A stretch of DNA of 64,000 bases from Emydura subglobosa (taxonomy: Eukaryota; Chordata; Testudines; Chelidae), in the NCBI GenBank assembly GCA_007922225.1, contig ML679989.1, forward strand, positions 20,154,915-20,218,914, given 5' to 3'. The notes below the pieces were generated by a model. It ran no database searches. It saw only the letters and a program-made list of their open reading frames with translations, and was not told where the DNA came from. The translations under genes were made by a program, and so were the position numbers. Positions 36,072-48,000 of the stretch are shown here, one piece after another; positions within the stretch are counted from its first letter, which is position 1, and every line of letters begins with the position of its first letter.

Positions 36072-39000
36072 CTGCCAGGGACACCGAACAGTCAGTACAG
36101 GCTGCGCAGCGGGACCTTGGCTGGCATCAGCCTGTGTCCCCCCAACCACCCTGGGCCTGGCTGGGAGCTGGTGCTCATGTCCATGTTTCCCCTTTAGCAT
36201 TGGCCTCCCTAGGCAGTAGCCCTGTGCAGTGCCCCTTCCTCTGGCGCTCAGCAGCACCATGGTCTGGGGCCAGCAGGCCAGCTCTCGGGGGGCGGGGTGC
36301 CCCCTTCCCTGCCCCAGCGAAGGGCTGAGCTCAGCCTGGACCCGTGTTGCCCTCACTGCTAGTCCTGCCCGGACACTGGCTCCTGGAGTTCTGCCCAGCC
36401 GTAGCCTGCACTAGGTCCTGACCGGCTCCCTCCATCATAAGCCACCTCCTTTTCTGTGCCTGCCCCACCCTGCTGCCGGGACACAGGGCAAGGCAGGGGC
36501 AGGGAGACGCTGACGCAGAGGCCGGAGTGGCTCTGTGCTGAGGATGGCTGGTGAGCAGGAAGTCTCAGGCTCCCAGCACACTGGGGCTGGAGCAGAGGTT
36601 GGAGCAAGGTGACCCTGCATGGCAGCCCAGGGGTAGGACCCAATGGGCACCGGTGCTGCAGAGCTGGCAGCTCCGGCTAAACCTGTCTCCAAGCTGGGAC
36701 GAGGCACTTGCATTCACAGGCCACCACCCATGGACAGCTACTGCCTGGCTTCCATCTGACACCCCCGCCCCACCTGATGCGGAAGATCCCGCCTGCCCGC
36801 TGGGGCAGGGCAGCCCTTCGGGTGGGCTCTTGGCAGGGCTGGTGCCAGGACAGCCTCTGCTGCAGGTTTCCCCTTTCAGCCAGGAAGTGTGATGGTGCAG
36901 AGCACGTTCCACACCCGAGATTGCCCTGGGCCGCTGCCCACGGGGCTCCCCCAGCTGAAGGAGGCGGCGCGCTCTTCTCGGGACCCAGCTTTCCCCACCC
37001 AGCTCTGGAAGCGTCGGGTCCGACTCGGCACAGAGCCAGCTGACGGAGCAGGACGCTTCTCATCTTTCCCAAATAGTTCCCTGCCCTGGACCGCAGCAGC
37101 CCAGAACACAGCAGGGACAGGTTTAATTTGTGCCAGGGCTGAGCTCTGGCACCTCTGGGCTCGCCACGTCAGAGATGAGTGTGAAAGAACTGCTTGAGCT
37201 CCAGCACCAGTTTCATTCCAAATCAAGCACGGAGCAGAGATAAGTGATTGGTTTGGGCCCAAAGGCATAGATGAGTGAAACAGACAAGGACTCAGCTGTG
37301 AGTAGGGTGGGAGGTGGGGGAGCATAGGGGGGATCTTGGCCCCTTCCCAGCAGACAGGAGCCCATCCATATCCCAGCCAGCCACCCCCCTTGGTGTAGAC
37401 TCCCCCACTGCCGCAGTCCTCAGCTGAAAGACCAGAGACTGGACTCCCCTCCCCCAGGGTCTGGGGCTCCTTGGAGCATGGACCGGCTTTCAGGGCAGTG
37501 TCTGAACGGCACCAGCGGGATCTGGGCCACGCCTGGGTCTCCTAAGTCGCACTCCGACCGCACCATAGTGCTCAAGCCCATCCAGGGCTGGGCAAAGACA
37601 AGCTGGTTTAGGGAGCCTGCCGTGTGCTGCCTGTCAGTCCCTTGCCCTGCCAGTCACCCCTGTACCTTCCTCCTGCACACAATTCCTGCCCAAGCCCCTC
37701 TCTGTGACCCTTCTGGGGCCCGGGACAGAGAATCAGTGGTTACCAATGAGCAGGGGCAGGGCAGGGCAGGGCCAGGCTGCTCCTGGTGGCGTGAAACAAC
37801 AGGAGAGGTCACAACCTCTAGGAACCGCAATCAACAGGCTTGTGGTTTAGAGCCATGTGCTGAGCAGGATCCAGAGTGGCAGGGCAGAGAGGATCCTGGG
37901 ACCCTTCCGCCTGGAATCTCCCTCCTCTCACCACGGCTGATGATCCTGTCCTGCCTGGGGCATCTGGTGCCATATCCCTCCACCCCCAGGGCAGGATATT
38001 CCCACCATGCAACCCACCCCCAGCTGAGCTGCATGGGAAGACGACTCAGCAGTTCTGGAGGGCGGTGGGGTGAGGATGTTTGTGCAACTGCCCAACGGTT
38101 CTCTGCCAATTTGCTTTTCAAATCCTCTGAGTGCAGAGCTGCACTGCAGCCTCCTCTGCTCAGTCACGGGGCCGCTTCCCAGCAGGAAGCTCTATCTGCT
38201 GGGACCTCTCCTTGCCCGTCCCCCATTTCACTTGCTTTGTATCTTAAGACATCACCCTAAAGACCAGACTGGGAGCAGGTGAGTCACCTCCTCCTAGGCA
38301 GACATGAAGGACAGGGCTGGGCTGGGCTTGGTGTTGAGCTGGGGGGAAGGCATAGCTTGCTTACCTCACCTCGGGCCTAATCCTGCCAGGTGCTGAGCAC
38401 CCTCAGCTGCCACTGATGTTCCACGCCTGGCAGGATCACTTCTGTAAGACCTGGGAAACAACCAGTGGATGGAGCCCAGCGCACGGCAGCTTAAGGGCTT
38501 GAGCCAGTGGTTTGAAAGGGTCAGGAACAGAAAGGATTAGAAAACCTGCCTTACAGCGGTAGACTCCAGGAGCTCAGCCTATTAAGGGGTGACCAGATCA
38601 CAGTGGTTAAGTACCTATGTGGAAAACAATGATCTGATAACAAGCTCTTCAGCTGAGCAGACGAAGGTCTAACATGACTCAATGGTGAGACAAATTCAGG
38701 TAGGAAAATGAAATCAGAAATGATTAAGAGTGAGGATAATTAACCATTGGAACAATGTACCGAGGTCGTGGTGGATTCTCCATGACTGACCATTTTAAAT
38801 CAGAATTGGATTATGTCCCAAATCATCTGATACAGGGATTATTTGGGGGAGTGCTATGGCCCGTGTGATGGGTTGGACTAGATGGTCCCTTCTTGCCGGG
38901 GAATCAATGAATCTAGGAGCAGTCTCCAAGCACCCTTGGGATTGATGGGTGAATTAGCAGCAGACGGAATAGAATCATAGATGTGTAGGACTGGAAGGGA

Positions 39001-42000
39001 CCTCGGTAGGTCATCTAGTCCAGTGCCCTGCACTCAAGGCAGGGCTGAGTAATAACTAGACCATCCCTGACAGGTTTGTCTAGCCTGTTCTTAAAAACCT
39101 TCAATGACGGAGATTCCACAGCCTCCCTAGGCGATTTGTTCTAGTGCTTAGCCACCTTTTCCTAACGTCCAACCTAAACCGCCCCTGCTGCATTTCAAGC
39201 CCATTGTCCTGTCCTCTGTGGATAAGGAGAACAATTTATTCTCCTCCTCCTTGTAACAACCTTTTAAGTACTTGAAGACCATTATCATGTCCCCCCTCAG
39301 TCTTCTCTTCTCCAGACTAAACAAACTGGTTTTTTCAATCTTCCTTCTTAGGTCTTTTTTTTTCTCTAGACCTTTATTCATTTTTGGTGCTCTCCTCTAG
39401 CTGGTCTCCAATGTATCCACATCTTTTGTGAAGTGTGGTGCCCAGAGCTGGCTGTAGCACTCCAGTTGAGGCCCCATCAGTGCTGAGTGAAGTGCAAGAA
39501 TCACTTCTCCTGTCCTGCTTACAACACTCCTGCTAACACAGCCCAGAATGTTTGGGGGTTTTTTGCAACAGTGTGACACTGTTGATTCATATTTAACTTG
39601 TGATCCACTATGGCCCCCACATCCCTTTCTGCAGTACTGCTTCCTAGGCAGTCATTTCCCATTGTGTATGTGTGCAGCTGATTGTTCCTTCCTACGTGCA
39701 GCACTTTGCATTTGTCCGTATTGAATTTCATCCTATTGACTTCAGACCGTTTCTGGTTTGTCCAGATCATTTTGATTTCTAATCCTGTCCTCCAAAGTGC
39801 TTGCAACCCTCCCCAGCGCGGTATTATCCACAGACTTTAGAAGTGTGCTGTCTATGCCAAGTCAGGTGGCAGTTAACAGCAGCAGCTCTAGGGTGAAGGA
39901 TTTCCATGGGGTCTTATTTAACCCTTTCTGCCTGGCACCACGTGAAGTGGGAGAATAAGAGGTCGCTTTGAGCAAAGCAGAATAATAAACTATGCCACCT
40001 GTGCAGCGCGCGGCTGCTGCAGTCACGAACTCTAGGGGAGCTGCTCTGGGGGCTTTCCTATCCGTGACAGCAAGCTCAGCTGGGGCTACCGGTCAGGCAT
40101 GTCCCCTGCTAGCCGAAGCGGACTCGGCCCCATTTGATTGATAGAAAAACTTTATCATTAAGTGAATGAGAAAAAACACCTTGAGCTTCCTAATGTGTCT
40201 GCTTCTGCCATTCCCTGCCCCCACCACGTGTGCCCAAGCGTTGCCCAGAGAAAGGGAACACAGGCAATTTGCCAGACGTCCCAGCACTGCGCTTATCTCA
40301 TACGAAGTGCAGCAGAATGCAAGCTTCCTCATCTTTCATATAGAGGGGCAGCCCCCAGAGACGACACTCCCCAGCAGCACATCTGGATCCAAGCACAGCG
40401 TTGCATGCTGGGGCCTGGGCTTTAGGGCTTGTCTGCAGAGGGGGATTTTCCAGCATCATCATGCTGTGTAACTCCCTGTGTGGGCACTCTTCTTCCAGTG
40501 TTATCCCAGGGAGCTAGACCAATATAACTCCTACTGTAATTATACTGGTATGATAGTGCTGCTCAGTTTCCCTGTGCTGACCAGTCCTTCGTCAGGATGA
40601 AATCCTATGGCCTGGGTTCTGCGCAAGGTCAAATCAGATGATCTGATGGTCCCTCCCAACCTTAAAATCTCTGAATCTATGAGCTATGTTTTGGGAGGCC
40701 TCTTTAGTCTGTCTACACTACATAGAATCATAGAGTCATGGGGATAGCAGGGACCACAAGGGTCACCTAGTCTAACCCCTGCCAAGATGCAGGATTTGTT
40801 GTGTCTAAACCATCCAAGACAGATGGCTAGCCAGCCTCCTTTTGAAAACCTCCAGTGAAGGCGCTTCCACAACCGCCCCAGACAGTCCGTTCCATTCTCC
40901 TGCTGTTCTTACCGTAAGGAAGTTTTCCTAAAATTTAATCTAAATCTGCTATGCTGTCGTTTGAGCCCATTGCCTCTTGTCCTGCTGTCTGTGGCAAGAG
41001 AGAACAACTTTTCTCCATCTTTTTTATGGCAGCCTTCCAAGTATTTGAAGACCGCTATCATGTCCCCCCCAACGTCCTCTTTTCCAAAGTAAACATGCCC
41101 AGTTCCTTCAGCCTTTGCTCAGATGGCTGCATTCCATCCCTTTGATCATCTTTGTCGCTCGCCTCTGGATCCTTTCCAGTTTCTCTACATTCTTTCTATA
41201 CGTTGGTGACTAAAATTGGACACAGTACTCCAGCTGAGACCTAGACAGTGCTGAGTAGAGCAGTACTATCAACTCCTGTGACTCGCATGCTGTGCCTCTG
41301 TTGATGCAACTTAAAATTACATTTGCTTTTTTTGCAACAGCATCGCATTGCTGACATATCCAGCTATTTAGCTCATGCCCATCACTGTGGTACCATGCGC
41401 CCTGGTGAGAAGACAGACACTAAGCTGATGGTTTTCAATCTGGTGTAACTGGGCTGTTTATTAAGTATTTGTGTTGTCTGGAGCATATTTTATTTCTTTT
41501 AAAAATCAGGGCCTAGGTCTTCACACCTGTGTGCATGAAGTCAGACTCCTAAACCCAGACTTAGGCTCCACCGCTGAAATCTTGGCCCTAGCAAAACTCC
41601 CACTGACTTCAGTGGGGCCAGGATGTCACCGCTGGACCCTAAGTCCAGGTACCCGCATTTGAACATTTCCATCCATGTGTTTAAAAGCAAGTCCCTGTCC
41701 TGGGTTCCACACAGCACCTAAGCCACTCAACTCAGAGAGACTGTCACATGCAAGGGATGTATGGGCATTTCTGAGGCTTGTCCCATTTCTGCATTTCACT
41801 GCAGCGGGCAAAGCTCCTCGTCAGTTTCCATCTCTGCATCTCACCCATTGCCCCAGGCTGCAATATTTGGGCTGCAAATCCTGCAGGGATTCAACCCCCT
41901 CCAAACCGATGCTCAGGGAGATATGCTCTTGAGGCCATGGAATCAGTTCTGCTATAGCCTCCCTCACCCCAAACACTCAGAAATCATGAGTTCAGCCTCT

Positions 42001-45000
42001 AGATCAGGAGATTAGCTTAAAAATCACATGAGTCCTCAGCATAATCAAATGCAGGCTGGTTTTATTGCCTTCTGGTTTGTGAGCTTTTAAGGTGCATTCT
42101 GGTCCAATTTTTAAGCTTTTCTCTGCAACCATTAGGCCTAGAAACTAATTTATTTTTGAATGAAAGCTGAGATTGGCACATAATCAATAGTCTCCAGGAG
42201 CTGGGTTATTAAGTAAAATAGCCGCTATCCACAAGCTTTGCAATGAAGTGGTGAGATTTGGCAACACTTTTTTTAAATTAGGTCTTGGGCCTCCATTCTG
42301 GGGCAGTGCTGCTCTAAGGGGCTGGCTTCACTTTTGTGTTTCAGATTATTTTGTTCAACATCTTCATTAATGATCTGGAGGATGGGGTAGATTGCACCCT
42401 CAGCAAGTTTGCAGATCACACTAAGCTAGGGGGAGTGGTAGATACACTGGAAGGTAGGGATAGGATACAGAAGGACCTAAACAAACTGGAGGATTGGGCC
42501 AAAAGAAATCTGATGAGGTTCAACAAGGACAAATGCAGAGTCCTGCACCTAGGACGGAAGAATCCCATACACAGCTACAGACTGGGGACCGACGAGCTAG
42601 GCAGCAGTTTTGCAGAAAAGGACCTGGGGGTTACAGTGGATATGAAGCTGGATATGAGTCAGCAGTGTGCCCTTATTGCCAAGAAAGCTAATAGCATATT
42701 GGGCTGCATTAGTAGGAGCATTGCCAGCAGATTGCGGGAAGTGATTATTCCCCTCTATTTGGCATTGGTGAGGCCGCATTTGGAGTATTGTGTCCAGGTT
42801 TGGGCCCCCCACTACAAAAAGGATGTGGACAAATTGGAGAGAGTCCAGTGGAGGGCAACAAAAATGATTATGGGGCTGGAGCACAAGACGTATGAGGAGA
42901 GGCCAAGGGAACTAGGCTTATTTAGTCTGCAAAAGAGAAGAATGAGGAGGGATTTGATAGCAGCCTTTAACTACCTGAAAGAGGGTTCCAGGGAGGATGG
43001 GGCTAGGCTGTTCTCAGGGGTGGCAGATGACAGAACTAGGAGCAACGGTCTCAAGTTGCAGTGGGGGAGGTCTAGGTTGGACATTAGGAAAAACTTTTTC
43101 ACTAGGGGGGTGGTGAAGCACTGGAATGGGTTACTTAGGGAGGTGGTGGAATCTCCATCCTTAAGAGGTTTTTAAGGCCCAGCTAGACAGAGCCCTGGCT
43201 GGGATGATTTAGTTGGGGTTGGTCCTGCTTTAAGCAGGGGGTTGGACTAGATACCTCCTTCCAACCCTAAGCTTCTATGATTCTATTTCTCTGTAGCATC
43301 TCTTTGCTGAAGCAAACAAGGATCGTATCTGTTCTCTTTAGTGATAGCTGCTCCTGACACAATCGTGACCATGGGGGATGAATTCCCATTAACAAACATC
43401 TCTGCCTGGCTTAACATGCACTTGTGCATGCGGAGAATTTGAAGCACGCTTTGAAGTTACAGATTTACTCTCAACACCCATTTGCATTCATGCACGCAAA
43501 CCTGGAGAGCAATAATATCAGGCAGTCGGGGGAGGCTTGCTTAGCACAAAATGAATCAGTTTGTCGTGAGTCCCAGAAGGATGTGCGGCTGTGAGCAAGA
43601 CACTGACCTGTGGCACAGCTGAGAACAGCAGAGGCCCATAATTGGTGCAGTAATGGACTCTGGACACATTGTTGATTAAAGTTTAACTTCTCCGACTCCT
43701 GCGGCTCCAAGATTCCCTCCGCTGCCTCTGTCCTAGGAAATGGAAGAGAGTGTTTATTTAGAAATGGACCAATTTAGTGTCAGGTGCTGGAAGATACACA
43801 CACAAACCAGAGGTCACAAGGAAGTATTTCAACAATATTGCGCCAGATTCATCCCACGCGTGCGACTGAACGTGGCGAAATTACACCCAGGGTGAGGTGT
43901 CTCTTCATCTAGAATCCCCAGTGCAATTGTCAGGTGGCTTTGATTTCAGGCAGTGACAAACAGACGCTGACAGTTTAAAATACCCGCGAGTCGTTCAGCT
44001 TCCCAACACCTCCAGTCGACACAGAGCAAACAGGTCTGAGACAGCCCCACTGAACACAGGCGGGTACAGCGCACATGCTGAGGTGGGCTAATCAGATTTC
44101 CCCACCGGGCCTGCTACAGAAAAGCCTCGCTGCTAAGGGGTAGGGACAGGCAGCAGCGTAACATGCCGAGACTCCTGAAGGATTTGACATAGCATGAGAA
44201 GGAGGCAGATCCCTGCAGTACGTGGCAGACCCCTGGAGTTTACTGGGCTGGTAAGGAAGGCTGAGGCTCTGAGGTTTGCTGCTAATCACCTGCCATGCTT
44301 TACTGCTCACTCTTTAAAGCTAAACACAGGGCAAAAATGTGTAAGAATCAGGATTCCAGGTAGTGGTAAGAAGCACTATCATTAGAACCACCCTAGGGGA
44401 CACTCAAAGCACCAAACGCCCAGCGAAGGACAGCCCAATTTCAGTCCTAGTTTTAAAATGCTATTGAAAAATCATCCCCTTTAGCCACAGTGCAATTCCT
44501 GTCAGGTCCCCGTGCTCTGGAGCTGGGAAAGGCACAGGGCAATGGGGGCCGGGCACTCACTCTGCACCTCACTTGTCTGGTTAATCAGGAGGCTGCGTGA
44601 ATACAGAGCCCTCCAGGGGGAAGCCTGAAGACAACTTGAAATTGTTACCCCTCTGTGCAATGCTGTAGTGGGCCTGTCCGCAGGCACGGAGTGCGCCAGC
44701 CAGGCTGTGTGGGGCAGACAGTCCCCAACACTTTTCAACGTGCCCGTGGTGGGATCGATCCATTTCCTATTGGAGGAAAGGGGAGATTTTCCATAGGCTC
44801 TAGTGGGAGCTAGATAAAGCCCCCAGTAAGCAAGTACGTCTGCCAAAAGTGAAAGAGAGTGCGCCAATGTCTGAGGCACACATGTGCAAGCACATCCGAG
44901 CATCTGTGTAAATCAGCTTTACTCCATCAAGCTACCCATGGGATAGGTCCTGGCCACAGAATTTCTAGGTGCCAGGCAAAAGAGTGTAGGTCCCCATGTC

Positions 45001-48000
45001 CGAGCCACAGTGCAGCATGTGAAGCAAAGCCACAGTGGGACACTGTGGGCAAGGGGCATTTATATGCATGCAACATCTCAGCTCCTGGCCAAAAGCAGCC
45101 CCAGTCAGGAGCAGGTCGGTGTCCCCCGCTGCGTGGCAATGGCATGCTGTGCGCGTAGAATGGGGAAAGCAAGTCAGGAGAGGTCCGGGACCATTCGGGT
45201 ACTCACCTCTCGAAGATCTCCTGCTCCGCGTGCTGGGGACAAGGAGAGAGACAGTCATAAAGGCTGAAATTCTCATAAGAACAACCATACTGGGTCCGAA
45301 CAATGGTCCATCTAGCCCAGTGTCCTGTCTCCCGACAGCGGACAGCGCCAGAGGGAATGAAGAGAACAGGCAATCATCAAGTGATCCATCCCGTCGGCCA
45401 CTCCCAGCTTCTGGCAGTCAGAGGTTTAGGGACACCCAGAGCACAGGGTTGGGTCCCTGACCATCTTGGCTAATAGTCATTGATGGACCTGTCCTCCATG
45501 AACTTACCTACTTCTTTTTTGAACCCCGTTATAGTTTTGGCCTTCACAACATCCTCTGGCAAGGAGTTCCACAGGTGGCCTGTGCATTGTGTGAAGACAT
45601 ACTTCCTAATATTTGTTTTAAACCTACTGCCTATTAATTTCATTGGGTCACCCCTGGTTCTTGTGTTATGTGAAGTAAATAACACTTCCTGATTCACTTT
45701 CTCCACACCAGTCACGATTTTATAGGCCTCTCTCAGATCCCCCATTGTTGTCTCTTATCTAAGATGAACAGTCCCAATCTTTTTAATCTCTCCTCATGTT
45801 TTCTTGAGGCCACGGAATCAGTTCTGCTGCAGCCTCACCCACCCCAAATACTCAGAAATCATGAGTTCAGCCTCCAGATCAGGAGATTAGCTTAAAAATC
45901 ACATGATCCCTAAAAATAATCAGATGTGGGTTCTTTTTATTGCCTTCTGGTTTGTGAGCTTTTAAGGAGCATTCTGGTCCCATTTTAAGCTTTTCTCTGC
46001 AACCACTAGCCCAAGAAACTAATTTATTTTTAATGAAAGCTGAGATTGGCACATAATCAATAGTCTCAGAAGTCTCCTCATCATTTTCGTTGCCCTTCTC
46101 TGTACCTTTTCCACCTCTAATGTATCTTTTTTGAGATGGGGCAACAAGAACTGCACGCAGTATTGAAGGTTTCTGTGTACCATGGATTTATATAGAGCAT
46201 TATGATATTTTCTGTTTTCTTATCTATCCCTTTCCTAATGGTTCCCAGCATTGCTAGCTTTTTTGACTGCCACTGCACACTGAGTGGATGTTTTCAGAGA
46301 ACTAGCCACGCTGACTCCAGCATCTCTTTCTTGAGTGGTAACAGCTAATTTAGACCCCATTATTTGGTATGTATAGTTGAGATTATGTTTTCCAATGTGC
46401 ATTTATCAGCATTGAATTTCATCTGCCATTTTCTTGCCCAGTCACCCAATTTTATGTAACCTTTGTAACTCTTCACGGTCAGCTTTGGACTAAATTATCT
46501 TGAATAATTTTGTATCGTCTGCAAACTTTGCCACCTCACTGCTCACCCCCTTTTGCAGATCATGTATGAATATGTTGACCAGCACTATCCCGTGCAGATC
46601 CCTAGGTGTAGGTCCCCATGTCTGAGCCATAGTGCAGCACGAGAAGCAAAGAGGACATGACTATTTACCACTTTCCATTGTGAAAACTGACTGCCTATTC
46701 CTGCCCTTTGTTCCCTAGCTCTCAACCAATTATTGATCCATCAGAGGACCTTCCCTCTTCTCCCATGACTTCCCCAACATATCGTGTTCATCTAGGTGTC
46801 TGAGAATTCTGTTCTTTATTCGTTTCAACCAGTTTGCCTGGTACTGAAGTTAGGCTTGCAGGCTGGTAATTGCCAGGGTCTCTTCTGGAGCCTTTTTTTT
46901 TTAAATTGGCATCACATTCCCTGTCCTCCATTTGGTATGGAGCGGATTTAAGTGGTCAGTCACATCCTATAGTTAGCAGTTCTGTCCTTTCGTATTTGAG
47001 TTCTCTCAGAACTCTTGGGTGGATACCATCTGGCCCTGGTGACTTATTACTGTTCAATGTCTCAATCTGTTCCAAAACCATTTCTAATGCCACCTCAACC
47101 TGGGACAGTTCCTCAGATTTGTCACCTAAAAAGAATAGCTCAGGTGTGGAAATCTCCCTCACGTCCTCTGCAGCGAAGACCAATGAAAATAATTTATTTT
47201 GCTTCTCCACAATGGCCTCATCCTCCCTGTGTGCTCCTTTAGCACTTCAATTGTCCAGTGGCCCCACAGCTTGGTTGACAGGCTTCCGGCTTCTGATGCA
47301 CTTTACAAAAGTGCTGTTAGTTGTTGTGTGTTTTGCTAGTTGCTCTTCACATTTTTTCTTGATCTGCCTTATGCTTCTTCTACACTTGACTTGCTAGAAT
47401 TCATGCTCCTTTCTGTTTTCCTCCCTAGGATTTGACTTCCAGTTTTTAAAGGTTGCCTTTTTACCTCTAACCCCCTTACTCTGCTGTTTAGCCATGGTGA
47501 CATTTTTTGGTCCTCTTATTATTTTATTTTGCTTTGATTTGGGGTATACGTCTAGTTTAAGCCTCTATTATGGTGCTTTGAAATAGTTTCCATGCAGCTC
47601 ACAGGCATTTCACTCTTGTGACTGTTCCTTTTAATTTCTATTTGACTAGCCTCCTCATTTTTGTGTAATTCCCCTTCTTTGAAGTTAAATGCCACTGTGA
47701 TGGGGTTCTTTGGTATTTTCCCCCTACAAGGGTGTTAAATTTAATTACATTGTGGTCGTTCTTACTAAGCAAGTCAGCTCTATTCACCTCTTGGACCAGA
47801 TCTGGTGTGTCACTCAGGACTAAATCAAGAATTGCCTCTCCCCTTGTGGGTGCCAGAACTAGCTGCTCCAAGAATCAGTCATTAGTGGTGTCTGGAAATT
47901 TTATCTCTGCTTCCCATCCTGAGGTGACATGTCCCCAGTCAATACAGGGATAGTTGAAATCCCCCATTATTACTGAGTTTTCTATTTTTATAGCCTCTCT

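Larger units (their letters stand above)
36072..43607 (-). other. BSPRY intron 5, CR1-rich
   Basis: 36072-38540 has no recognised repeat and several long chance frames. 38550-43290 is nearly filled by five CR1 fragments in alternating orientation plus a 270-bp repeat (41928-42195) and a short amniote-type repeat at about 41560-41640 ('caaaactcccactgacttca'). Confidence 0.6.
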
